A stretch of 64,000 nt of DNA from Bacillota bacterium (GCA_023623175.1 JAMNXU010000019.1:49561-113560), one strand, 5' to 3'. Positions 1 through 9,331 are shown, counted from the stretch's first letter. Translations and numbers: made by a program. The notes: generated from the sequence alone by a model not told the origin.

Positions 1-32
1 TCGTTGTTAACAATGGCAAAAATTAATTTCAT
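1..32 (-). CDS. darA: Start of a probable cyclic-di-AMP receptor (YaaQ/PstA/DarA family), partial
   Basis: Reading leftward from the ATG at 32-30 the first ten codons give MKLIFAIVNN, which matches the characteristic N-terminus of the PII-like c-di-AMP receptors called YaaQ, PstA or DarA in Firmicutes. A good ribosome binding site (AAAGGAG, complement of about 41-47) lies seven bases upstream. The rest of the gene is outside the window, so the call rests on ten residues and the binding site only. If right, the product is a small cytosolic trimer that binds c-di-AMP. It is divergent from the oxidoreductase gene that follows. Confidence 0.5.
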   Translation of the reverse strand, partial: MKLIFAIVNN

Positions 33-399
33 AGAGCAGCCTCCTTTAATTTATGTTTTACATGCCCAGATACGGGTGAAAAAACGACCTGTCAGGGCTC
101 CCGGAATGATTTTGCGGGATATTGGACCGAAATATGTACGGTTAATACTATTTTATTATTTAAAGCCTGAAAAATCAACCAAATAAACCTTTAGCGGCCT
201 CGATAAACTTTTTGGCCTGTGCGGACGAAAGGACCTATCAGATGTTTCCGAAAGGTATTTTAATTATAGCAAAAATTAGCAAAAATATAAAGGATAATAA
301 AGGATAATATTTATATGATTATCCATTTAGTATCCATGTCGTGATATAATTTAAGAAACCGGAGATAACGAAACTTTAAAAGGAACAGGAGTGTTGCGG
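33..399. other. Intergenic region between two divergent genes
   Basis: No convincing gene. It carries AT-rich direct duplications (two AGCAAAAATTAGCAAAAAT-like units near 267-286 and two AAAGGATAAT units near 288-308). A TATAAT box at 345-350 could be the -10 of the rightward gene, but the -35 region (about 322-327) is poor. The short reading frame at 4-186 has no family resemblance and no ribosome binding site. Confidence 0.4.
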
Positions 400-1380
400 G
401 TGAAAGTTGTTTTAATAGGCAGTACCGGACATTATTATTCTTTCCACAGGGCGCTGGACTCGGGCGCCGATATTCAGTATGTCGGCTTTGCCAACGGTTT
501 TGACGGCGAGGACAACAGCCATTATATCCGCGTGTTTGCGTCAAAGTACGGTACTAAAGTTTATGATAATTACATGGAGATGATTAAGGCTGAAAAACCT
601 GATATAGCCCTGGTTTGCTCGCATTATTACAGGAACGCGGGGATCAGCATGGACCTCCTGAAGGCGGGAGTAAGCGTGTACTCTGAGAAACCCGTGGCTA
701 CCACGATTGAGGATCTGGATCTTCTTGAAAAAACTTATGAACAGAGCGACGCGCATTTTTCCGCAATGCTGGAAATGAGGTATACACCTGCGTTCAAGGC
801 TGCCCATGATGCAGTGAAAAAGGGCCTTATCGGCGACGTGATTATGGTTACGGCGCAGAAGTCATACAAGCTGAATCAGAGACCTGAATTTTACAAAAAA
901 AGGGAAACGTTCGGAGGAACCATACCGTGGGTGGGTATTCACGCCATAGACTGGATTCGCTGGATTTCGGGCAAGGAAATAGTTTCGGCATCGGCGCTGC
1001 AGAGCAACAAGTACAACAACAACCACGGCGAGCTGGAGACTATAGCGCTTTGCCAGTTCGGGCTCGAGGACGGCAGCATCGCCGCCGTAAATATTGACTA
1101 CATGCGTCCCGCCGCTGCGAAGACCCATGGAGACGACAGGGTGAGAGTAGTGGGCAGCAAGGGTATAATCGAGGTCAGGGACGGAAAAGCCTGGCTGCTC
1201 GATGATGATAAGGAAATGGAACTGGAGCTGGAAGAAGAACAGAACCCATTTATTGCATACATGGAACAGGTTAAGGGCAACGGCAGGTGTCGCGTGCAGG
1301 CCGAGGACGCCTTCAGATCTACGAGGGCAGCGCTGATGGCGCGACAGGCAGCTGACGAGGGAAGGATAATTTCTTTTTGA
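400..1380 (+). CDS. Gfo/Idh/MocA family oxidoreductase
   Basis: A cytosolic NAD(P)-dependent dehydrogenase of the MocA family, about 326 residues, the usual size. It has an N-terminal Rossmann fold (VVLIGSTGHYYSFHRAL), the family hallmark EKP in the SEKPVA segment near residue 93, and a C-terminal alpha/beta substrate domain with GGTIPWVGIHAIDW. The typical GxGxxG is relaxed to GSTGHYY, so cofactor use may differ from characterised members. I start it at GTG 400 because GGAG lies eight bases upstream; an in-frame GTG at 391 is the alternative. The substrate cannot be read from sequence; many relatives act on sugars or inositols. It sits 14 bases before the next gene, so the two are probably co-transcribed. 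Confidence 0.85.
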   Translation: MKVVLIGSTGHYYSFHRALDSGADIQYVGFANGFDGEDNSHYIRVFASKYGTKVYDNYMEMIKAEKPDIALVCSHYYRNAGISMDLLKAGVSVYSEKPVATTIEDLDLLEKTYEQSDAHFSAMLEMRYTPAFKAAHDAVKKGLIGDVIMVTAQKSYKLNQRPEFYKKRETFGGTIPWVGIHAIDWIRWISGKEIVSASALQSNKYNNNHGELETIALCQFGLEDGSIAAVNIDYMRPAAAKTHGDDRVRVVGSKGIIEVRDGKAWLLDDDKEMELELEEEQNPFIAYMEQVKGNGRCRVQAEDAFRSTRAALMARQAADEGRIISF

Positions 1381-1394
1381 AAGGGGGAATACCG

Positions 1395-2153
1395 ATGAAG
1401 GAACTGTTTGTTTCGGGAAGGTCTCTGCCGGAAGCATATCACAAGGCTCTGCTCGCGCTTCATAAACATGGCGAGATAACCGACTGTCCTGACTACAACC
1501 AGAAACAGAAAGAATGCAGCATGACCATATTCGTGGAGGAACCCTTTGCCGAACCGATGATCAGCAAGCTTTTCATCGGCGGACATGCAGACCTCGAGCA
1601 GTACAGGCAGGAAGTCCTCGACGGGATTCTTGATTTCAGGATCGGCAAGGGATGGGATTACACTTATCATGACAGGATTGCAAAACAGCTGCCCTTTGTT
1701 TATGCCGAGCTGCGCAGGAATCCTGACAGCCGCAGGGCGGTTATTGACGTGCGCGACTGGAAGGAGGACACCCGCGAGGGGAATACAAGTCCTGCATGCC
1801 TGCAGCATATCCAGTATTTTGTAAGGAACGGAAAGCTGCACTGCAAGGTTCTCATGAGGAGCAATGACGCGGCCGAGGCGACCTTTATGAACATGTTCGC
1901 GTTCATCATGCTCCAGAAAAAAGTTGCCGATGAACTTGGGTACGAGGTGGGCTCCTATACCCACAGGGCCAATTCCTTCCACTGCTACGAAAAGGATTTC
2001 AGGCTCCTCGAAAGCTATATCCGCGGAATCACGAGCGGTGAAAACATTACATACGAATACGAGGGTTTCTACAAGGAACTGATGGAGGAAAGCAGGCCCG
2101 AGATTGAGGAGAAGGTAAGGCAGCTGAAAATAAACATGGGACTGGAAGCCTGA
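1395..2153 (+). CDS. Thymidylate synthase-family protein (ThyA superfamily)
   Basis: About 252 residues. The segment SPACLQHIQYF aligns with the catalytic-cysteine region of ThyA. Exactly 20 residues later comes RSND, matching the phosphate-binding R-S-x-D; eight residues further is an Asn at the position of ThyA Asn177, and the GSYTHRANSFHCY segment keeps the His and Tyr that bind the nucleotide sugar. The histidine after the cysteine in classical ThyA (PCH) is leucine here. Retained Asn argues for a uracil rather than cytosine nucleotide. It could be a true dTMP-forming enzyme or a hydroxymethylase-like relative; no dihydrofolate reductase gene is next to it. Start chosen at ATG 1395 behind AAGGGGG. 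It lies between the oxidoreductase and cca in one probable operon. Confidence 0.7.
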   Translation: MKELFVSGRSLPEAYHKALLALHKHGEITDCPDYNQKQKECSMTIFVEEPFAEPMISKLFIGGHADLEQYRQEVLDGILDFRIGKGWDYTYHDRIAKQLPFVYAELRRNPDSRRAVIDVRDWKEDTREGNTSPACLQHIQYFVRNGKLHCKVLMRSNDAAEATFMNMFAFIMLQKKVADELGYEVGSYTHRANSFHCYEKDFRLLESYIRGITSGENITYEYEGFYKELMEESRPEIEEKVRQLKINMGLEA

Positions 2154-2167
2154 GGGAATGGGATACA

Positions 2168-3520
2168 ATGAGACCCGGGATTGCCATACCGCCGGATGTT
2201 GAATACATCCTGAACAGAATAGCCGGCGCAGGATTCGAGGCATTCGTCGTGGGAGGATGTGTGAGGGACAGCCTCATGGGGCAGAGTCCCTCCGACTGGG
2301 ATATTGCCACGAACGCAAAACCCGAAGAAATCAAGGGACTGTTCGAAAAAACCGTTGATACGGGAATAAGGCACGGGACTGTCACCGTGCTTTACAATGG
2401 AAAGGGTTACGAAATAACCACGTACAGGGTTGACGGGCCTTACACCGATTACAGGAGGCCCAAAGAGGTTTATTTTTCCGCTAACCTGAAGGAAGACCTG
2501 GCCCGCAGGGATTTTACCGTCAATGCGATGGCATACAATCCTTCTGTTGGCCTCGTGGATTACTTTGACGGCATCGGTGACCTCAGGAGAAGAATTATAA
2601 AGGCGGTCGGAAATCCCGACAAACGCTTCAATGAAGATGCGTTGAGAATGCTGAGAGCTGTCCGGTTTTCAGCCCAGCTGGGCTTTGACCTCGAAGCGGA
2701 CACCCTTGCCTCGATTGAAAGAAACAGCTCGTTAATTGTAAATATAAGCATGGAGCGGATCCGCGACGAGTTGACCAAGACCATTGTCTCAAAATGCCCG
2801 GAGCGTTTCGGACTTTTGCAAAAGACCGGGCTGCTCCGGCACGTGATACCGGAATTGTCCGCTCTCATGGAAGATGAGGACATGTCATGTCATATGCTCA
2901 AAACCTTAACCTGCATAGAAAGCGACGCCGTGTTGCGATGGACCATGCTGCTGCATGAAATAGCGCGGCCCGTGGAGGATGCAGAAGGGGAAAAGAGCCG
3001 CAGGCGTTTGCAGGGATTGCATGCAGACAGTACAGGAACGGTCCGCACCATTTTGAAAAGGCTCAAAATGGACAACCGCAGCAGCGATAATATATGCAGG
3101 CTGATATATTATCTCGGGATGACCTTGGACGACGATCCCCGGTCGGTCAGGAAAGCCGTAAGGAAAGTTGGAAAGGAATTGTTCGAGGATTTGCTTAAAG
3201 TGCTCGAAGCGGATTTGCTCGCACAAGGCAGCCGTTTTCCCGGGAAAGGGCCGGAAAACGGGAATGACGGGATTGAAAAGCTTAACAGGATAAGGGAAAT
3301 ATATAATGACATAATTGCCACAGGGCAATGCACAAGTCTTAAGGAACTTGCAGTAAACGGCACGGACCTTTTGGAACTTGGCATTTCAAGGGGAAAGGAA
3401 ACGGGCCTGGTGCTCGAAAAATTGCTGGACGCAGTGCTGGAAGATCCGGAACTTAACAGCAGGGACAGGCTTCTTGAACTGGCACGCCGGTTTGCCGGAG
3501 ATCATTGTCAGCATAACTGA
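2168..3520 (+). CDS. cca: CCA-adding tRNA nucleotidyltransferase
   Basis: Adds or repairs the 3' CCA of tRNAs in the cytosol. The class II nucleotidyltransferase signature is clear: FVVGGCVRD at residues 26-34, the metal-binding DWD at 43-45, and RRDFTVNAM at 113-121 for nucleotide selection. Residues about 150-260 form the RNA- and head-domain helices with ERIRDELTK. At 450 residues it has the length of bacterial members with an extra C-terminal helical region. ATG 2168 has GAGGG upstream, and the gene follows the thymidylate-synthase-like gene by 14 bases. It might instead be a poly(A) polymerase-type member of the same class, but CCA addition is the usual role of a single copy in Clostridia. 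Confidence 0.9.
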   Translation: MRPGIAIPPDVEYILNRIAGAGFEAFVVGGCVRDSLMGQSPSDWDIATNAKPEEIKGLFEKTVDTGIRHGTVTVLYNGKGYEITTYRVDGPYTDYRRPKEVYFSANLKEDLARRDFTVNAMAYNPSVGLVDYFDGIGDLRRRIIKAVGNPDKRFNEDALRMLRAVRFSAQLGFDLEADTLASIERNSSLIVNISMERIRDELTKTIVSKCPERFGLLQKTGLLRHVIPELSALMEDEDMSCHMLKTLTCIESDAVLRWTMLLHEIARPVEDAEGEKSRRRLQGLHADSTGTVRTILKRLKMDNRSSDNICRLIYYLGMTLDDDPRSVRKAVRKVGKELFEDLLKVLEADLLAQGSRFPGKGPENGNDGIEKLNRIREIYNDIIATGQCTSLKELAVNGTDLLELGISRGKETGLVLEKLLDAVLEDPELNSRDRLLELARRFAGDHCQHN

Positions 3521-3573
3521 TACAAGCCCTGAATAAATTTTTACCAGGGCTGTTTATTCGGGGGTGGGGTCAT

Positions 3574-4338
3574 ATGGATATTTTTTTCGGCCGCAGGTAT
3601 GCGGAGGAGCCCTTTCCGATTTTCTCAGCGATGCATTTGACAATACTTTTGATTGTTATATCCGTTAATGTAATAATGGCTTTTGTTTTTAAAAAGACAT
3701 CCGGCAAAAAAATATCCGCGTTTTTCCGATTTGGCCTCGCTTTTTTTCTCATTGCCCTGTACATTATGTTTAGTGCATGGAGCGTTTACGTCGGCGACTG
3801 GAGCATAGATTACGCGCTGCCTTTCCACATTTGCGATGCGGCTATTCTGCTGACTGCCGCAATGCTGCTTACGAGAAACAGGCTGGTTTTTGAAACGGCT
3901 TATTTCTGGGTACTGGGTGGTTGCACCCAGGCGTTGCTGACGCCCGACGTTGGTTTTGATTTTCCGCATTTTATGTTTTTTTATTTCTTTGTCGGCCACG
4001 GCATTGTGGTTACCGCAGTTCTGTACATGATTTTTTCAGAAAGATTCCGCCCGTATTGGTCTTCCATACTGAGAGTCTTTATTTTAACGAACATATACAT
4101 GGGTTTTGTCGCGGTTATAAATGTGCTTACCGGCGGCAACTACATGTTTCTCTGTCATAAGCCCGAGAATGCGTCCATCATGGACTACATGGGTCCATGG
4201 CCGTGGTATATTGCCGTTCTTGAATTTATAGCCCTGATAGTGTTCCTTGTTTGTTACCTGCCCTATGTGATTGGTGATCTCATCTCAGGGAAAAAATCCT
4301 CGTATTTCGGGAAAATTCACAGGGATATGAATATGTGA
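3574..4338 (+). CDS. YwaF-like (TIGR02206 family) integral membrane protein
   Basis: About 254 residues with six to seven hydrophobic helices (for example residues 20-41, 49-68 and 88-107), polar positions such as LPFHICDAAILL in the third helix, and a short charged cytoplasmic tail. The pattern and the LPFHICD segment match the uncharacterised YwaF/TIGR02206 membrane family, whose function is unknown to me. ATG 3574 has GGTGGGG four bases upstream. It follows cca by about 50 bases and may share its transcript. Confidence 0.65.
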   Translation: MDIFFGRRYAEEPFPIFSAMHLTILLIVISVNVIMAFVFKKTSGKKISAFFRFGLAFFLIALYIMFSAWSVYVGDWSIDYALPFHICDAAILLTAAMLLTRNRLVFETAYFWVLGGCTQALLTPDVGFDFPHFMFFYFFVGHGIVVTAVLYMIFSERFRPYWSSILRVFILTNIYMGFVAVINVLTGGNYMFLCHKPENASIMDYMGPWPWYIAVLEFIALIVFLVCYLPYVIGDLISGKKSSYFGKIHRDMNM

Positions 4339-4448
4339 CGGCTGGTCGCGATTGTATGAAAAACCTGCGATTTTGTACTATACATTATGCGCCGATTGTG
4401 GTAAATTTTATAGAAATATCTTAAGTATGCAGGTTGGAAGGTGGACAG

Positions 4449-5174
4449 ATGATTGGACTTGGTACGATAGTAAATTCTGTCGTGGTAATAATCGGCGGGC
4501 TTGCCGGCACTTTGATCAAAAATGGCTTGCCCGAGAGATACAGGAAAATCATAATGGAGGCAATTGCGCTCTCGGTGCTGGTTATAGGAATTTCCGGCGC
4601 CCTGCAGGGAATTTTTGAAGTAAAGGAAGGAAAGCTCGACAGGGTTTTCATCATGGAGATGATATTCAGCCTCGTGCTGGGAGGACTTGCAGGGGAACTG
4701 ATAAATATTGAGCAGAAACTGGACAGGCTTGGCGCGTGGTTTCAAAAGAGATTTGCAGCGGGCGAGGGCAATTTTGCCCAGGGATTTGTCACCGCTAGCC
4801 TTGTATTTTGCGTCGGCGCGATGTCTATTGTTGGATCCCTCGAGGACGGGCTTTTAGGCAATGCAAGCATATTGTACGCAAAATCAGTTCTTGACGGTAT
4901 AAGCTCCGTTGTTTTCGCCGCTACGCTGGGAGTCGGCGTGGCTTTTTCCGCGTTGCCCGTTTTGGTCTACCAGGGCAGCATTACCCTGGCGGCGGGTTTC
5001 GTAAAACCCTGGCTTACCGATACCGTGGTGACGCAGATGTCCCTTGCGGGAAGCGTGCTGATCATGGCTATAGGAATGAATATGCTCGAAATAAGAAAAA
5101 TCAGGGTGGGCAACCTCCTGCCGGCAATTTTCATGCCCGTGATTTTTTATCTTGTAAAAATGATTATTTATTGA
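4449..5174 (+). CDS. DUF554 family membrane protein (YdfK-like)
   Basis: A polytopic membrane protein of about 241 residues beginning MIGLGTIVNSVVVIIGGLAG, the typical N-terminus of the DUF554/YdfK family. Further family features are the FCVGAMSIVGS segment near residue 120 and the ILYAKSVLDGISS segment near residue 142. The family is thought to be a transporter or channel, but substrate and role are unknown. Start ATG 4449 is chosen because GGAAGGTGG lies just upstream; an in-frame ATG at 4434 lacks this spacing. It ends before an AT-rich tandem repeat. Confidence 0.75.
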   Translation: MIGLGTIVNSVVVIIGGLAGTLIKNGLPERYRKIIMEAIALSVLVIGISGALQGIFEVKEGKLDRVFIMEMIFSLVLGGLAGELINIEQKLDRLGAWFQKRFAAGEGNFAQGFVTASLVFCVGAMSIVGSLEDGLLGNASILYAKSVLDGISSVVFAATLGVGVAFSALPVLVYQGSITLAAGFVKPWLTDTVVTQMSLAGSVLIMAIGMNMLEIRKIRVGNLLPAIFMPVIFYLVKMIIY

Positions 5175-5204
5175 TTAATAAAATTATTATACTCGCTTAA
5201 TTAT

Positions 5205-5267
5205 ATTGATTTTAAGCAGGACTGATTTTTAGCAGGATTGATTTTAACAGGATTGATTTTAAACAGG
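5205..5267 (+). repeat. Four tandem 15-16 bp repeats before the MFS gene
   Basis: Four head-to-tail copies of ATTGATTTTAAGCAGG with small changes, at 5205-5220, 5221-5236, 5237-5251 and 5252-5267. They lie directly between the DUF554 gene and the MFS gene, and the last copy supplies the CAGGG that may act as its ribosome binding site. They look like slippage or duplication of a leader segment; copy number could influence translation of the downstream gene. Confidence 0.8.
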
Positions 5268-5274
5268 GAATCAA

Positions 5275-6498
5275 ATGCTGCTGAATATGCGGTTTTTATG
5301 CGGCAGAACCGGGGTGAATCAATTGGAACGCAAAAACAACCGTATTTTTCTTTTTTGTATAATCACCAGCCTGTACTGGTTTTCCCTTTATTCCTATGTG
5401 CCTACTTTTCCTACTTACACGGCCGGTCTAGGAGCTTCCTACCGCATGGTGGGACTTGTTCTCGGCTCCTACGGCTTTGCGCAGATGGTGCTTCGAATTC
5501 CGCTCGGCATAGTATCTGACAGGCTGAACCGGCGCAAAATTTTTATTTTTGCCGGAATCGCGTTTTCGCTAATCAGCAGCCTGATGCTGCTGGTTTTCAA
5601 AAATATTTACATTGTGCTCGCAGCGCGGTTTATGGCCGGCGTTGCCGCTTCATCATGGGTTGTTTTTACCGTGTTGTTTTCATCTTACTTTGGAAGCGGT
5701 GAGGCGCCCAAAGCCATCGGGTACATAAATTCCTTCAACTCGGGGGGACAGATGGCGGCGATTTTTCTCGGCGGAGCGGCGGCACAGTTTCTGGGCGAGC
5801 AATATCCTTTCCTTATAGGCGCCCTGGTGGCTTTTGCCGCGTTAATGCTAAGCCTTGGGATTATAGAGAATAGAGATGTAAAGAGAAAACCCGCTACGTT
5901 CAATGAACTGCTGTCCGTGGCTGCAAATCCCGCTTTTCTGATTATATGTTTGCTGGCGGTCCTTTCCCAGTTTGTAACCTTTGCGACGGTCTACGGGTTC
6001 ACGCCCGTGGCGGCGGAAAAAATAGGAGCCAATGATTTTGAGCTTGGGCTTCTGACAGGAATTTCGACCCTGCCGGGTATTTTTGCTTCGGCAATGAGCG
6101 GAGCGCTGTTTGCAAGGAAATTCGGCGAGAGGAGCACTATTGTCGGCGGCTTTGCGCTGAGCATGATCACAACGGTATGCATACCCTTTATAGGCAAACT
6201 GTGGGTTTTATACTTAACCCAGTTTTTAGGAGGATTCGGGCGAGGGCTTGTATTTCCGCTGCTGATGGGACTCAGCATCAAAAACGTGGAAGACAGCAAG
6301 AGGGCGACGGCGATGGGTTTTTTCCAGGCAATCTACAGTATCGGCATGTTCCTTGGCCCGGTACTGGTAGGCCAGCTGAATCAGATGGTCGGTCTCGAAT
6401 GGGGATTTTGGTGCACCGGCGCTGTGGCTTTCGCCGGAATGCTTATTATGCTGCTTTACCGTCAAAAGGATCGTCCCGCGTCTAAGTCCAGTGAATGA
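5275..6498 (+). CDS. Major facilitator superfamily (MFS) transporter
   Basis: A 12-helix secondary transporter of about 400 residues. The loop between helices 2 and 3 has the MFS motif A form GIVSDRLNRRKIFI near residue 78. A central charged loop follows ENRDVKRKPATF, then the second six-helix half. Substrate is not evident; drug or metabolite efflux is usual for this size and type. ATG 5275 has CAGGGA five bases upstream. An in-frame TTG at 5323 has GGGGTG upstream and would give a more typical short N-terminus (LERKNNRIF), so the true start is open. The last codons are part of a 23-bp tandem duplication. Confidence 0.8.
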   Translation: MLLNMRFLCGRTGVNQLERKNNRIFLFCIITSLYWFSLYSYVPTFPTYTAGLGASYRMVGLVLGSYGFAQMVLRIPLGIVSDRLNRRKIFIFAGIAFSLISSLMLLVFKNIYIVLAARFMAGVAASSWVVFTVLFSSYFGSGEAPKAIGYINSFNSGGQMAAIFLGGAAAQFLGEQYPFLIGALVAFAALMLSLGIIENRDVKRKPATFNELLSVAANPAFLIICLLAVLSQFVTFATVYGFTPVAAEKIGANDFELGLLTGISTLPGIFASAMSGALFARKFGERSTIVGGFALSMITTVCIPFIGKLWVLYLTQFLGGFGRGLVFPLLMGLSIKNVEDSKRATAMGFFQAIYSIGMFLGPVLVGQLNQMVGLEWGFWCTGAVAFAGMLIMLLYRQKDRPASKSSE

Positions 6499-6526
6499 TG
6501 ATATCTAAGTCCAATGAATTATGATA
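6481..6526 (+). repeat. 23-bp tandem duplication across the stop codon of the MFS gene
   Basis: Two adjacent copies, 6481-6503 and 6504-6526, differ at two positions. The first copy encodes the last residues and the stop of the transporter; the second is untranslated. This is a simple direct duplication, probably from replication slippage. Confidence 0.7.
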
Positions 6527-6715
6527 TAGATTACGTGCTGAATACCGGCATGGAGCGCATCCCGGCTGCTTACTTTTGAATCTCCTGCCGGCTGCCGGCA
6601 TCAATTGCATCCTGGTTGCTTAAATGGCACAATTCGGCTACAGAATGAATCTTATCGTGTTTGCTGATGTGAATCACCTGCTGGCTGCTGCAATGAATCC
6701 TCTGAATTACATGAA

Positions 6716-7612
6716 TCAGCAGGAATGGTCCTGTGCCTGATCCCGTGTTTCACTTTCCAGCGGCCTAAGGGTGGTATACAGGCATCGTCCGGTTATTGCC
6801 AGTATTACAACCACACCACCGACTATTGCCCAGGAGCCCGGAACTTCACCCAGGAAGAGGAACACCCAGAACGGATTGAGAACGGGCTCAAGAATCGGAA
6901 TAAGAATTGCTTCAATGGCAGTTACCTTTTTAATTGCAATTGTGTAGAGGATATAGGAAAGCCCGAGCTGCAAGGTGCCCAGCAGCAACAGGACCACGGC
7001 TCCCTTAAGGCCGGGGCTTTCGCCGAACATGAACGGAATGCCTACAATGGCAGTTATTATGTTGCCGATGAACACCGATTCCACGGGTGAGGAATCCTTT
7101 TGTTTTCTCAGCAGCATGACAAGGCATGCAAAGAAAAAACCGCTCAGAATGGAGGCAATATTTCCGAAAAATCCGCCCGTCGAAATATCGTCAGCAAAAA
7201 AGAGAAGCATTCCGCCGAGGCTTGCCACTATGGCGATCCAGTCTACAAGCCTTGTTTTTTCCTTTAAAAACCACGCGCCGAAAATTGCCACGTAGACAGG
7301 CGCCGTGTATTGCAGCATGATGGCGTTGGCGGCGGTTGTATATTTATTGGCGACTACAAAAAGTATTACGGTACAGGAATAAGCGATACCTCCCAGGATC
7401 TGCACGGGCGAACGCGTTATTTTAGGCTTCCTGAGATAAATGAGAATGAGGAGCGCTGCTATTGCGCTTCTGGCTCCTGATATCGCTATCGGGTTCCACG
7501 GAACCAGTTTTATAAACAAACCTCCAAGGCTCCACAGTATGGATGTCATCACGAGGAAAAACAGGGCCACGGGTCTTGAAGGATTACTTGTGAATATCGA
7601 TTTTAGCTTCAT
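6716..7612 (-). CDS. EamA (DMT superfamily) transporter
   Basis: A drug/metabolite-type transporter of 298 residues with ten hydrophobic helices arranged as two EamA repeats (residues about 15-140 and 150-285). The first repeat starts with TSILWSLGGLFIKL and the end of each repeat carries the usual acidic residue before a Pro or Gly (LEPVLNPFWVFLFLGE). It most likely exports a small metabolite or amino acid; the substrate cannot be read. ATG at 7612 has GGAG nine bases upstream. It is convergent with the MFS gene. Confidence 0.85.
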   Translation of the reverse strand: MKLKSIFTSNPSRPVALFFLVMTSILWSLGGLFIKLVPWNPIAISGARSAIAALLILIYLRKPKITRSPVQILGGIAYSCTVILFVVANKYTTAANAIMLQYTAPVYVAIFGAWFLKEKTRLVDWIAIVASLGGMLLFFADDISTGGFFGNIASILSGFFFACLVMLLRKQKDSSPVESVFIGNIITAIVGIPFMFGESPGLKGAVVLLLLGTLQLGLSYILYTIAIKKVTAIEAILIPILEPVLNPFWVFLFLGEVPGSWAIVGGVVVILAITGRCLYTTLRPLESETRDQAQDHSC

Positions 7613-7904
7613 TAAAATTCATCTCCGATAGTTGCTTTAGTGCCTATGAAGTCAAGATGCTATGTCAACATACGGGATTATATCCCAAAAGAGTTTAAAC
7701 GTAAAGTGGTTTTGCAGTGCCGCCGGACATTCCGGCATTAACAGGCTCTTACTAGTAAAGTTTCCGGGTTAAGCCATTGTAATATTTTACTTTACACTAT
7801 GTGACAAAATTATTATTATATTAATTAAGAAGCGCAGTCTTAAATTATATTTTTTGGCTGAATTCATCGAAAATTGCCCATTTCTTTCCTTTAGGAGGAT
7901 TGCC

Positions 7905-9227
7905 ATGAAAAATCTGGTTAAGTACTCGGCCGGCATTGTTTCCCTGAAAAGAAGCCAGGAAGGAGACGGAGACAATTATTTTGCTGACGGCAGAACCAGG
8001 GAGGACAATATCCTGAATCTTCAGGTCTCCATTGAAAAAAGCGGCGACAATTGCCTGTTTTGCGTATTTGATGATATAAAGGAAATCCGTCGCGATGGCG
8101 AAACAGGCGTTACGCTTGCGGGAGAGATAAGCAAGCTTTATAAGAGAATTGGCAGCGTGGACCGGAACATTGACAGCAAAATCAACATGATGAGCGAATG
8201 TATACGGGATACCGATAACCTGATATACAGTGCCACTCTCGGCATGCCTGCCGACAGGAAGGGACCGACGGCCTTTGCGGGCCTGATATTTTCCGAGGGC
8301 CAGGCGGCTGCGCTTAATATAGGAGGCAACAGGGTGTGCCTTTACCGCAACGGTATCTTGAAGCCCATGGCAGGCGACAGAAAAAAGATGGAAAGACTTT
8401 TGAAAATGGGCATTATTACATTGGAGCAGGCCAAGGACATATCTCCCCATTTTGGGACAGCCGGCGAAGGAACAAAAGAAGCGTCTCCGGATTTTGAGAT
8501 TATAGACCTGAGAGCCGGCGATGTATTCGTGTTGATGAGCGGATGGCTTGCCAACGCGCTTGAAGATGACAGGCTCGCGGAAATCCTTGATGAAAGCGGA
8601 GATGTGGACAAGGCCGCGGCAGCATTGGCCAAAGAGGCATTGGACAGCAATTTCGACGGTGATATCACCGCCATGGTAATTTATATTGAAGATGTTGACG
8701 GAGATGAAGAAATGAAACCTCAAAAGAAAACCAAAAAAGCTACTTCCGGAAAGCGGCAGGCATATTCGTTCCTGCCTGATGACAGCGAAGCCCGTGAAAA
8801 CTTCAGGACCTACGTCGCTGCAGTCGCAACGAGCATTTTAATCATAGCTTTGCTGTTTTGCGCGTACATATTCTGGATCAAGGGGGATAACTCCGGCAAT
8901 ACATCGGGCAGGGGAGACGAAACCCAGTACACCGATGATACGGATTTCACAACAACAACCGAAAACGACGCCGGGGAAAACGGACCAGGAACAGGCAGCG
9001 AAACCGAGCAGTCTTCTGAAGGCGAAATAGCGGAAGAGCCGTCTCAAACCCCGAATGAGAGCGGTAGCTCCGGCCAGACTGTTTATACCGTACAAAGCGG
9101 TGACACGCTTTCGTCCATCAGTCAGAAGTTTTACGGTAATTCTTACAGTTATGATAAAATCATGGAGGCCAATGACTTGAAAGATCCCAACAGCATTTAC
9201 GCCGGACAACAATTGATTATTCCGTGA
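7905..9227 (+). CDS. Membrane protein with a degenerate PP2C-like domain and an external LysM domain
   Basis: About 440 residues. Residues 1-265 resemble a PP2C/SpoIIE-type phosphatase fold: a core segment [18 protein letters not shown] corresponds to the usual 'DVFLLCSDGL' strand, and [10 protein letters not shown] to the terminal 'DNITVIVV' strand. The metal-binding Asp of 'SDG' is Gly-Trp here and the N-terminal 'DGMGG' is absent, so catalysis is doubtful. A charged linker, one membrane helix (about 303-326), an acidic Ser/Thr-rich stretch and a C-terminal LysM domain (392-440, [17 protein letters not shown]) follow. The layout suggests an inside-domain linked to peptidoglycan binding outside. 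ATG 7905 has TAGGAGG six bases upstream. A strong terminator follows, so it appears monocistronic. Confidence 0.65.
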   Translation: MKNLVKYSAGIVSLKRSQEGDGDNYFADGRTREDNILNLQVSIEKSGDNCLFCVFDDIKEIRRDGETGVTLAGEISKLYKRIGSVDRNIDSKINMMSECIRDTDNLIYSATLGMPADRKGPTAFAGLIFSEGQAAALNIGGNRVCLYRNGILKPMAGDRKKMERLLKMGIITLEQAKDISPHFGTAGEGTKEASPDFEIIDLRAGDVFVLMSGWLANALEDDRLAEILDESGDVDKAAAALAKEALDSNFDGDITAMVIYIEDVDGDEEMKPQKKTKKATSGKRQAYSFLPDDSEARENFRTYVAAVATSILIIALLFCAYIFWIKGDNSGNTSGRGDETQYTDDTDFTTTTENDAGENGPGTGSETEQSSEGEIAEEPSQTPNESGSSGQTVYTVQSGDTLSSISQKFYGNSYSYDKIMEANDLKDPNSIYAGQQLIIP

Positions 9228-9298
9228 TGGACGGGGAGCCGATTTGTATATGCCAACTGGCATGAGCCCAACAGGCATAAGCTCTGATAAAACATTCG

Positions 9299-9331
9299 AG
9301 CCCGGATTTGATTGATCCGGGCTTTTTTTTT
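9299..9331 (+). terminator. Rho-independent terminator after the LysM membrane protein
   Basis: Stem AGCCCGGAT (9299-9307) pairs with ATCCGGGCT (9315-9323) around a 7-base loop, followed by a run of T residues to 9331. Confidence 0.9.

Noticed and set aside
1098..2243. 381-residue minus-strand frame
   Set aside because: Antisense to the oxidoreductase and thymidylate-synthase-like genes, with low-complexity Ser runs and no family match.
7845..8723. 292-residue minus-strand frame
   Set aside because: Antisense to the PP2C-like/LysM gene; no ribosome binding site or recognisable domain.
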